Origin: Paulinella micropora
Taxonomy: Eukaryota; Cercozoa; Imbricatea; Euglyphida
Direction of reading: 5' to 3'
Assembly (NCBI GenBank): GCA_009731375.1
Contig: BJOX01000365.1
Span: forward strand, 268,955-315,501
DNA length: 46,547 bases
Part shown: piece by piece, positions 28,693 to 46,547 of the stretch
Layout: the number at the start of each line of letters is the position of its first letter
How positions within the stretch are numbered: position 1 is the stretch's first letter
The notes under the pieces: model-generated
The model's database searches: none
Told to the model about the DNA's origin: nothing
The model's input: only the letters and a program-made list of their open reading frames with translations
Translations under genes and position numbers: made by a program

Positions 28693-28799
28693 ACACAATT
28701 TCCAATNNNNNNNNNNCCCACTCCCAACACCTTTCAGTGATAACAGAATTCGAACACAAAGAACGGCACGAAAATAGAGTGGGGAACACCGAAAGAAAA

Positions 28800-29010
28800 G
28801 GAGAAGAAAGAAGAACAAGAAGAAGGAGGAGGAGAAAAAAGAGGAGAAGGAGAAGGGGAAGAAGGAGAAGGAGAAGGAGAAGGAGAAGAAGGAGCAAGGA
28901 GCAGAAGGAGAAGAAGTAAAAGAAGAAGAAGACGAAGAAGAAGAAGAAGAAGAAGAAGAAGAAGAAGAAGAAGAAAGAAGAAGAAAGAAGAAGAAAGAAG
29001 AAGAAAGAAA
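28800..29010. repeat. (GAA)n/(GGA)n microsatellite
   Basis: Purine trinucleotide array just downstream (sense) of the RING exon donor. On the sense strand it is a pyrimidine run. Confidence 0.95.
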
Positions 29011-29046
29011 GACATTTCGTTAAGTGTACACAATAGTTTCACATAC

Positions 29047-29282
29047 CATCGCCACCCACACTTGTGCCACATAGCGGACACATCCTTTGCCGGTTTTCCG
29101 GGCCGCCGGCTACGTTGCTATCGCAAATATTTTCTTTGTCCCCATCCGGGCTGTTGGGCTGGATTGTGCTGGGTAGATTGTGCTCGTCCGGAGTGGTTTC
29201 TTTTGCCTTTTTGCCCTCCGCAGGGGCCGGAAGGTCCAGACACGTGTCACAAAAGGTGTGGAGGCAGCTCAAGGCATACTAG

Positions 29283-29325
<43 letters not shown>

Positions 29326-29387
29326 AGAGAGAGAGAAATTGAGCAAAATTTGGAATCTTGGCTTTGCTCAATTTCTCTCTCCTTCTG

Positions 29388-29438
<51 letters not shown>

Positions 29439-29488
29439 TACACACACACCCACATACACACACACACTCTCTCTCTCCTTCTCACTCA

Positions 29489-29537
<49 letters not shown>

Positions 29538-29665
29538 ACACACACACACACACACATGCATATCCTCCTCCTCCTCCTCCTCCTCCTCTTTGTGCTACCT
29601 CAGCTTGGACTATCTGACACACGTCGCATCGAGAATCAACTATCGTCCAGACACAACCAGGACAT
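29047..29665 (-). CDS. RING-finger protein, two exons (partial gene)
   Basis: RING domains bind two zinc ions and usually recruit an E2 for ubiquitination. Exon 29599-29665 ends RCDVCQIVQAE with donor GAG/GTAGC. Exon 29047-29278 begins after CTAG with YALSCLHTFCDTCL and ends CPLCGTSVGGDG with donor GTATGT. The phases meet exactly (0 to 0). Ligands read C-x2-C-x10-C-x-H-x2-C-x2-C, then about 59 residues, then C-x2-C, the TRIM-type C3HC4 order. The last spacer is long and polar (PDEHNLPSTIQPNSPDGDKE) where most RINGs have 4-48 residues. The acceptor of the first exon is weak (ATTAATGAG), and the true start and end of the gene are not identified. Confidence 0.75.
29279..29590. repeat. (GA)n, (CT)n, (CA)n and (TCC)n microsatellites inside the RING intron
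   Basis: GA run next to the acceptor of the RING exon, then CT and CA arrays and a short TCC run before the upstream exon. Confidence 0.95.
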
Positions 29666-29667
29666 CT

Positions 29668-29763
<96 letters not shown>

Positions 29764-29764
<1 letters not shown>

Positions 29765-29936
29765 GTGTATCTCCTGCCAATTGCTGAGCCAAAAGGCCAT
29801 GTGCATCCAGTCCTCCATTCCATAAGGAAAGTCTCCACACCAATCGGTGGAATAAAGGAAGTGACGGCATAGAACATTACTCTAGGAGCTTTATACCAAT
29901 CAGCCCATGGAAAGGACCGATGGCCTATGTACTCCC

Positions 29937-29937
<1 letters not shown>
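29764..29937 (-). mobile_element. SINE-like family 2, copy 1, (ATT)n tail
   Basis: About 174 bp, minus strand, from GGGAGTACATAGGCC to GGCAGGAGATACACT followed by (ATT)n. An identical-looking 3' part occurs at 31847-31930. Pol III boxes are unclear: TGGGCTGATTGG resembles an A box and no B box is evident. It shares the terminal CACT(ATT)n with family 1. Confidence 0.65.
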
Positions 29938-29989
<52 letters not shown>

Positions 29990-30020
29990 GTAATAATAAA
30001 TAAATAAATAAATAAATAAT

Positions 30021-30202
30021 AGTGCTTCTCTGTCAAAGGCTGATGCATTTCTGCACATGTGCCTCCATCGTCTCACCCGTGAGGGGAGTACGAAGAATTG
30101 ACGATAGGCTGTAATGACACCCCCGCAAGGGCAGTTCCAACACTTCCAGACGGACCGGTATGTTCAATGAAAATACTGGTGGCACCGACGGGAATCGAAC
30201 TG

Positions 30203-30203
<1 letters not shown>
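30021..30203 (-). mobile_element. tRNA-derived SINE family 1, copy A (5'-truncated)
   Basis: Minus strand. Starts just inside the tRNA-like head (B-box side only), runs through the body containing GAACATACCGGTCCGTCTGG, and ends GAAGCACT followed by (ATT)n. Loss of the 5' end is typical of copies made by target-primed reverse transcription. Confidence 0.8.
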
Positions 30204-30246
<43 letters not shown>

Positions 30247-30280
30247 GTAATAAATAGTAATAGTAATAGTAATAATAATA

Positions 30281-30595
30281 TTTACTATATCTGAGGCGTA
30301 CTGATGCAGCTAATGGCATATCCTCAACGGACATAAGCCTCCAATACCCTTGTTCGAGGTCCTCCACCCTCTCTGTCAATGGCTGATGCAAATCTGCACA
30401 TGCGCCTCCATCGTCTCACCCGTGAGGGGAGTACGAAGAATTGACGATAGGCTCTAATGACACCCCCGCACGGGCAGTTCCAACACTTCCAGACGGACCG
30501 GTATGTTCAATGAAAATACTGGTGGCACCGACGGGAATCGAACTGGCGACAGGGCCCAGATGGTAGAACTTGACCACTGGGCTATCACGGTGTCC
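30281..30595 (-). mobile_element. tRNA-derived SINE family 1, copy B with extended 3' region
   Basis: Complete tRNA-like head with A box TAGCCCAGTGG and B box AGTTCGATTCC. Where other copies end GAAGCACT and pass into (ATT)n, this one continues for about 95 bp (GGTGGAGGACCTCGAAC ... CAGATATAGTAAATATT) before its ATT-rich tail. It is either the full-length form or a different 3' subfamily. Confidence 0.8.
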
Positions 30596-30635
<40 letters not shown>

Positions 30636-30645
30636 NNNNNNNNNN

Positions 30646-30710
30646 ACGGGAATCGAACTGGCGACAGGGCCCAGATGGTAGAACTTGACCACTGGGCTAT
30701 CACGGTGTCC
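30646..30710 (-). mobile_element. tRNA-derived SINE family 1, head fragment C beside a gap
   Basis: The tRNA-like head only, starting at a 10-N join. It is identical to the head of copy B on the other side of that join, so it may be a doubled overlap and not a separate insertion. Confidence 0.6.
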
Positions 30711-30744
30711 AATAATAATAATAATAATAACAATGATAATAATG

Positions 30745-30811
<67 letters not shown>

Positions 30812-30812
<1 letters not shown>

Positions 30813-30865
30813 GTGCTTCTCTGTCAATGGCTGATGCATTTCTGCACATGCGCCTCCATCGTCTC
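30812..30865 (-). mobile_element. tRNA-derived SINE family 1, 3' fragment D at a gap
   Basis: The 3' end of the SINE next to its (ATT)n tail. The remainder lies in the 614-base gap. Confidence 0.75.
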
Positions 30866-31479
30866 NNNNNNNNNNNNNNNNNNNNNNNNNNNNNNNNNNN
30901 NNNNNNNNNNNNNNNNNNNNNNNNNNNNNNNNNNNNNNNNNNNNNNNNNNNNNNNNNNNNNNNNNNNNNNNNNNNNNNNNNNNNNNNNNNNNNNNNNNNN
31001 NNNNNNNNNNNNNNNNNNNNNNNNNNNNNNNNNNNNNNNNNNNNNNNNNNNNNNNNNNNNNNNNNNNNNNNNNNNNNNNNNNNNNNNNNNNNNNNNNNNN
31101 NNNNNNNNNNNNNNNNNNNNNNNNNNNNNNNNNNNNNNNNNNNNNNNNNNNNNNNNNNNNNNNNNNNNNNNNNNNNNNNNNNNNNNNNNNNNNNNNNNNN
31201 NNNNNNNNNNNNNNNNNNNNNNNNNNNNNNNNNNNNNNNNNNNNNNNNNNNNNNNNNNNNNNNNNNNNNNNNNNNNNNNNNNNNNNNNNNNNNNNNNNNN
31301 NNNNNNNNNNNNNNNNNNNNNNNNNNNNNNNNNNNNNNNNNNNNNNNNNNNNNNNNNNNNNNNNNNNNNNNNNNNNNNNNNNNNNNNNNNNNNNNNNNNN
31401 NNNNNNNNNNNNNNNNNNNNNNNNNNNNNNNNNNNNNNNNNNNNNNNNNNNNNNNNNNNNNNNNNNNNNNNNNNNNNNN

Positions 31480-31682
31480 AAACCCCACCCATAACAATCT
31501 GGTGTCTGCTGGGTCCTGGGCTATCAACCAGCATATGCGGAGTTTAAGATCTTTTACGCGCGCAACGACCCTCCTCCCCAGCATCTACCACCAAAGGGTT
31601 ATGAGTTGGCGTCACAGTTTAACGCCTTGAGGCCATTGGGCTGGAACTCTGTTTAGCAAGTGTGACTAGGTTTTGTCATCGG
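31480..31682. other. Unclassified complex segment between gap and (AAT)n
   Basis: About 200 bp of non-repetitive sequence that is not related by eye to the SINE families. It abuts (AAT)n at its right end, so it may be the 3' end of another retroposed unit. No coding sense recognised. Confidence 0.4.
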
Positions 31683-31684
31683 GA

Positions 31685-31765
<81 letters not shown>

Positions 31766-31802
31766 AATAATAATAATAATAATAATAATATGATATATGA
31801 TA

Positions 31803-31846
<44 letters not shown>

Positions 31847-31847
<1 letters not shown>

Positions 31848-31930
31848 GTGTATCTCCTGCCAATTGCTGAGCCAAAAGGCCATGTGCATCCAGTCCTCTA
31901 TTCCATAAGGAAAGTCTCCACACCAATCGA
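31847..31930 (-). mobile_element. SINE-like family 2, copy 2 (cut by gap)
   Basis: The 3' 84 bp of the family seen at 29764-29937, next to (ATT)n, ending at the gap 31931-31990. Confidence 0.65.
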
Positions 31931-31990
31931 NNNNNNNNNNNNNNNNNNNNNNNNNNNNNNNNNNNNNNNNNNNNNNNNNNNNNNNNNNNN

Positions 31991-32050
<60 letters not shown>

Positions 32051-32051
<1 letters not shown>

Positions 32052-32157
32052 GTGCTTCTCTGTCAATGGCTGATGCAAATCTGCACATGCGCCTCCATCG
32101 TCTCACCCGTGAGGGGAGTACGAAGAATTGACGATAGGCTCTAATGACACCCCCGCA
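32051..32157 (-). mobile_element. tRNA-derived SINE family 1, copy G (cut by gap)
   Basis: The 3' half of the SINE with (ATT)n tail, ending at a 10-N join. Confidence 0.78.
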
Positions 32158-32178
32158 NNNNNNNNNNTACTAATAATG

Positions 32179-32215
<37 letters not shown>

Positions 32216-32239
32216 TAATAATAATAATAGATGATGATG

Positions 32240-32286
<47 letters not shown>

Positions 32287-32287
<1 letters not shown>

Positions 32288-32405
32288 GTGCTTCTCTGTC
32301 AAAGGCTGATGCATTTCTGCACATGTGCCTCCATCGTCTCACCCGTGAGGGGAGTACGAAGAATTGACGATAGGCTGTAATGACACCCCCGCAAGGGCAG
32401 TTCCA
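32287..32405 (-). mobile_element. tRNA-derived SINE family 1, copy H (cut by gap)
   Basis: The 3' half of the SINE, sharing diagnostic bases with copy A (TTTGACAG where most have ATTGACAG, and CACATGTGC), ending at the 905-base gap. Confidence 0.78.
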
Positions 32406-33313
32406 NNNNNNNNNNNNNNNNNNNNNNNNNNNNNNNNNNNNNNNNNNNNNNNNNNNNNNNNNNNNNNNNNNNNNNNNNNNNNNNNNNNNNNNNNNNNNNN
32501 NNNNNNNNNNNNNNNNNNNNNNNNNNNNNNNNNNNNNNNNNNNNNNNNNNNNNNNNNNNNNNNNNNNNNNNNNNNNNNNNNNNNNNNNNNNNNNNNNNNN
32601 NNNNNNNNNNNNNNNNNNNNNNNNNNNNNNNNNNNNNNNNNNNNNNNNNNNNNNNNNNNNNNNNNNNNNNNNNNNNNNNNNNNNNNNNNNNNNNNNNNNN
32701 NNNNNNNNNNNNNNNNNNNNNNNNNNNNNNNNNNNNNNNNNNNNNNNNNNNNNNNNNNNNNNNNNNNNNNNNNNNNNNNNNNNNNNNNNNNNNNNNNNNN
32801 NNNNNNNNNNNNNNNNNNNNNNNNNNNNNNNNNNNNNNNNNNNNNNNNNNNNNNNNNNNNNNNNNNNNNNNNNNNNNNNNNNNNNNNNNNNNNNNNNNNN
32901 NNNNNNNNNNNNNNNNNNNNNNNNNNNNNNNNNNNNNNNNNNNNNNNNNNNNNNNNNNNNNNNNNNNNNNNNNNNNNNNNNNNNNNNNNNNNNNNNNNNN
33001 NNNNNNNNNNNNNNNNNNNNNNNNNNNNNNNNNNNNNNNNNNNNNNNNNNNNNNNNNNNNNNNNNNNNNNNNNNNNNNNNNNNNNNNNNNNNNNNNNNNN
33101 NNNNNNNNNNNNNNNNNNNNNNNNNNNNNNNNNNNNNNNNNNNNNNNNNNNNNNNNNNNNNNNNNNNNNNNNNNNNNNNNNNNNNNNNNNNNNNNNNNNN
33201 NNNNNNNNNNNNNNNNNNNNNNNNNNNNNNNNNNNNNNNNNNNNNNNNNNNNNNNNNNNNNNNNNNNNNNNNNNNNNNNNNNNNNNNNNNNNNNNNNNNN
33301 NNNNNNNNNNAAA

Positions 33314-33352
<39 letters not shown>

Positions 33353-33353
<1 letters not shown>

Positions 33354-33449
33354 GTGCTTCTCTGTCAATGGCTGATGCATTTCTGCACATGCGCCTCCAT
33401 CGTCTCACCCGTGAGGGGAGTACGAAGAATTGACGATAAGCTCTAATGA
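33353..33449 (-). mobile_element. tRNA-derived SINE family 1, copy I (5'-truncated)
   Basis: The 3' 97 bp only, with (AAT)n on both sides and no gap, so the truncation is real. Confidence 0.8.
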
Positions 33450-33488
<39 letters not shown>

Positions 33489-33489
<1 letters not shown>

Positions 33490-33726
33490 GTGCTTCTCTG
33501 TCGATTGCGGATGCAAATCTGCACATGTGCCTCCATCGTCTCACCCGCGAGGGGAGTACGAAGATTTGACCGATAGCTCTAATGACACACCGCAGGGCAG
33601 CCCAAAGCCTTCCAGACAGAACAATACCTTCAAAGAAAACACACTTTGAAAATACTGCCGCCGACGAGAATCGAACTGGCTACAGGTCCAGATGGTATTG
33701 AACTTGACCACTGGGCTATCGCGGTG
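33489..33726 (-). mobile_element. tRNA-derived SINE family 1, copy J (old, full-length)
   Basis: Complete head-to-tail copy but with many substitutions and small indels relative to the others. A box GATAGCCCAGTGG and B box AGTTCGATTC are preserved. Lies between (AAT)n and (CTA)n. Confidence 0.8.
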
Positions 33727-33735
33727 CTACTACTG

Positions 33736-33792
<57 letters not shown>

Positions 33793-33810
33793 ATAATAAT
33801 AATAATAATG

Positions 33811-33858
<48 letters not shown>

Positions 33859-33911
33859 GTAATAATATATAGTAAGAGTAATAGTAATAGTAATAGTACT
33901 AGTAATAGTAA

Positions 33912-34093
<182 letters not shown>

Positions 34094-34321
34094 NNNNNNN
34101 NNNNNNNNNNNNNNNNNNNNNNNNNNNNNNNNNNNNNNNNNNNNNNNNNNNNNNNNNNNNNNNNNNNNNNNNNNNNNNNNNNNNNNNNNNNNNNNNNNNN
34201 NNNNNNNNNNNNNNNNNNNNNNNNNNNNNNNNNNNNNNNNNNNNNNNNNNNNNNNNNNNNNNNNNNNNNNNNNNNNNNNNNNNNNNNNNNNNNNNNNNNN
34301 NNNNNNNNNNNNNNNNNNNNN

Positions 34322-34354
<33 letters not shown>

Positions 34355-34394
34355 GTAGTAGTAGTAGTAGTTGTAGAAGTAGTAGTAGTAGTAC

Positions 34395-34773
<379 letters not shown>

Positions 34774-34801
34774 ATAACGATGATGATAATAATAGTAATA
34801 A

Positions 34802-34837
<36 letters not shown>

Positions 34838-34839
34838 CA

Positions 34840-34892
<53 letters not shown>

Positions 34893-34893
<1 letters not shown>

Positions 34894-35159
34894 GTGCTTC
34901 TCTGTCAATGGCTGATGCATTTCTGCACATGCGCCTCCATCGTCTCACCCGTGAGGGGAGTACGAAGAATTGACGATAAGCTCTAATGACACCCCCGCAA
35001 GGGCAGTTCCAACACTTCCAGACGGACCGGTATGTTCAATGAAAATACTGGTCCAGACGGAGCGGTATGTTCAATGAAAATACTGGTGGCACCGACGGGA
35101 ATCGAACTGGCGACAGGGCCCAGATGGTAGAACTTGACCACTGGGCTATCACGGTGTCC
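34893..35159 (-). mobile_element. tRNA-derived SINE family 1, copy M (full-length, internal duplication)
   Basis: Same structure and internal duplication as copy L, 267 bp. Sense strand begins GGACACCGTGATAGCCCAG and ends GAAGCACT(ATT)n. The short complementarity CACCG/CGGTG at the ends of the head fits a decayed tRNA acceptor stem. Confidence 0.85.
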
Positions 35160-35217
<58 letters not shown>

Positions 35218-35267
35218 GTATTAGTAGTAGTAGTGGTAGTAGTAGTAGTAGTAGTAGTAGTAATAAA

Positions 35268-35301
<34 letters not shown>

Positions 35302-35353
35302 GTAATAATAATAATAATAGTAGTAGTAGTAGTAGTAGTAGCAGCAGCAGCAT

Positions 35354-35398
<45 letters not shown>

Positions 35399-35454
35399 CA
35401 GCAGCAGCAGTAGTTGTAGTGGTAGTAGTAGTAGTAGTAAGTAATAGTAGTAGT

Positions 35455-35531
<77 letters not shown>

Positions 35532-35569
35532 ACGATTATCATGCGAAGAGGAGAAGGAGGACGTGCACT

Positions 35570-36550
<981 letters not shown>

Positions 36551-36561
36551 GAAATACGCAC

Positions 36562-36602
36562 CAGGTGTGACTGTGTTGGGATCGTTTGGAATAACATCCT
36601 CC
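36562..36602 (-). CDS. Candidate isolated 41-bp exon
   Basis: Complex sequence between two microsatellites with a strong acceptor on the minus strand (TTGTTCTTGCTTGCAG) and donor CTG/GTGCGT. It could read EDVIPNDPNTVTP, or from an internal ATG MLFQTIPTQSHL. It lies downstream of the stop of the unidentified gene, so it would belong to another gene, perhaps the RING gene's 5' part. Nothing else supports it. Confidence 0.35.
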
Positions 36603-36619
36603 CTGCAAGCAAGAACAAC

Positions 36620-37185
36620 AAGTAATGTTGTTGTTGTTGTTGTTGTTGGTTGTTGTTGTGGTTATTGTTGTTGTTGTTGGTTGTTGTTGTGGTTGATGTT
36701 GTTGTTGGTTGTTGTTGTTTGCTTGTTGTTGTTCGTTGTTGTTGTTGGTTGTTGTTGTTGGTTATTCTTCTTGGTTGTTCTTGTTGGTTGTTCTTGTTGG
36801 TTGCTGTTGTTCGTTGTTGTTGTTGTTGTTGTTGTTGTTTGTCATAAGAGCCACCTTGCAACAAAGAACAACATAAAAACATATAGAACACAACATATAA
36901 AAGCAGCAACAACAACAATAAAAAATAATGATAACAACAATAACAACATCGACAACATAATGTATGCATGCGTGTATGTATGTATGTATGTATGTATGTA
37001 TGTATGTATGTATGTATATATGTTGTATGTATGTATGTATGTGTGTATGTATGTATATATGTTGTATGTATGTATGTATGTATGTATGTATGCATATATG
37101 TTGTATGCATGTATGTATGTATGTATGTATGTATGTATGTATGTATGTATGTATTTATGTATGTATTTATGTATGTATGAATAGA
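36620..37185. repeat. (TTG)n and (GTAT)n microsatellites
   Basis: TTG repeats to about 36842, an AAC-rich stretch, then GTAT up to the stop codon of the unidentified gene. Confidence 0.93.
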
Positions 37186-37189
37186 ACGA

Positions 37190-43090
<5,901 letters not shown>

Positions 43091-43104
43091 CTGGGCAGAG
43101 GTAT

Positions 43105-43437
<333 letters not shown>

Positions 43438-43640
43438 TTTTAATATTCAAAATTTTAATATTATTTTATCATTTTACTATCTTATTGTCTCACTACCTTG
43501 ATAATTTTTTATAATTATGCTGAGGGTCACCAACTAGTTAAATGAAAAGCTCTTGAGCTAACGATTTGTATGGATGACCAGGGGTCACTAGTACTTGTAC
43601 AAGTAATTTCATTAAATGGAAGGCCAAGGCCAAGGCCTAG
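43438..43640 (+). mobile_element. (TAG)-tailed SINE-like family 4, copy 1
   Basis: About 200 bp of complex sequence shared with 46388-46547: both contain GAGCTAACGATTTGTATGGA and a TTAAAT-rich 5' part. It ends AAGGCCTAG and passes into (TAG)n on the plus strand. No clear pol III boxes. Confidence 0.65.
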
Positions 43641-45540
<1,900 letters not shown>

Positions 45541-45860
45541 CATAGCATCTTTAGCCTAGCATCTTTAGCCCCAGGTTCGATTCTCGAACCCTGTCGGAAT
45601 TTTTCCCAATTGAAAAATTAGGGTTGCAACTTTCCGGCAAAACAGTGGATTATGATTACCTTAGTTAAATAAAAAAAAGCTTCGTGTTTTGCGATTCGTG
45701 TAATACGTTCTGCTCTCCACTCTTATGTTGAAGCTGTAATTCGGGTTAAAACATAAACTTAACGCGGTTATCATAGCAAACTCTGCATCATTATCGGGTT
45801 ACTTTTATCGTTTTTTCCGTTGGCTGAATAAGAAAAAACAGTTACCCTTTTAGCCTAGCC

Positions 45861-45862
<2 letters not shown>
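45541..45862 (+). mobile_element. tRNA-derived SINE family 3, copy 1, (TAG)n tail
   Basis: Contains a B-box-like GGTTCGATTCT at 45574-45584, a body with ATTCGGGTTAAAACATAAA and GTTGGCTGAATAAG, and the 3' end CAGTTACCCTTTTAGCCTAGCC running into (TAG)n. The A-box side is missing or degraded. A second, shorter copy follows at 45996. Confidence 0.7.
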
Positions 45863-45912
<50 letters not shown>

Positions 45913-45928
45913 TGTAGTAGTAGTAGTT

Positions 45929-45991
<63 letters not shown>

Positions 45992-45995
45992 ATAG

Positions 45996-46387
<392 letters not shown>

Positions 46388-46547
46388 TATTTTATTTTAA
46401 TACTTTAATATTTTAATAATTTCTCATTATCTTTAATAACTTGAGACGTAGGTCACCATCTAGTTAAATCAATAGCTCTTGAGCTAACGATTTGTATGGA
46501 TCGACCAGAGGTTAAATTGTTAACTTCATTAAACCGAAGGCCTAGGC
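46388..46547 (+). mobile_element. (TAG)-tailed SINE-like family 4, copy 2 (runs off window)
   Basis: Matches 43438-43640 with substitutions (GAGCTAACGATTTGTATGGA shared exactly). The 3' end AAGGCCTAGGC reaches the window edge. Confidence 0.65.

Overview
This is a eukaryotic nuclear scaffold. Genes are split by spliceosomal GT-AG introns, there is a Ty1/copia-type retrotransposon and several SINE families, and well over half of the sequence is microsatellite. Fifteen short 10-N joins and eight longer N gaps show a draft assembly that broke in the repeats. The host cannot be named from sequence alone. The cytosolic ribosomal protein, the universal stress protein and the RING protein would suit a unicellular or early-branching lineage with an inflated, repeat-rich genome, but that is inference.

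Layout. 841-8400 holds a decayed copia-type element on the minus strand (gag, zinc knuckle, aspartic protease, integrase, reverse transcriptase, RNase H). Four hairpins with one conserved loop and different, still complementary stems lie just upstream of its gag. 9827-14809 (minus) is a complete eight-exon gene for ribosomal protein uS7/RPS5, 206 codons after joining exons by eye, with introns made almost wholly of microsatellites. Head to head with it, 773 bp away, 15583-21242 (plus) encodes a universal stress protein in about seven exons. 21.2-24.9 kb is gene-poor and contains two MITE-like inverted-repeat elements. 25.1-29.7 kb (minus) holds a RING-finger gene whose eight metal ligands span two exons, with possible downstream exons. 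29.7-35.2 kb is a dense cluster of tRNA-derived SINEs with (ATT)n tails. 37190-43090 (minus) is the 3' part of an unidentified gene: eight exons whose phases all agree, ending in a stop codon and including a 197-codon serine-rich exon. 43.4-46.5 kb is a (TAG)n sea carrying two more SINE-like families.

The most unusual theme is repeated partial duplication of exon edges. In the uS7 gene and in the unidentified gene, a stretch of exon together with its splice site has been copied into the neighbouring intron with microsatellite DNA. Copies with an acceptor lie upstream of the true exon and copies with a donor lie downstream. A second theme is that each long microsatellite class, (ATT)n, (TAG)n or (TATC)n, abuts the 3' end of a particular SINE or SINE-like repeat, as if SINE tails seed the satellites.

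Exon joins were made by reading the sequence, using splice dinucleotides, phase agreement and remembered family sequence. No alignment program was run.
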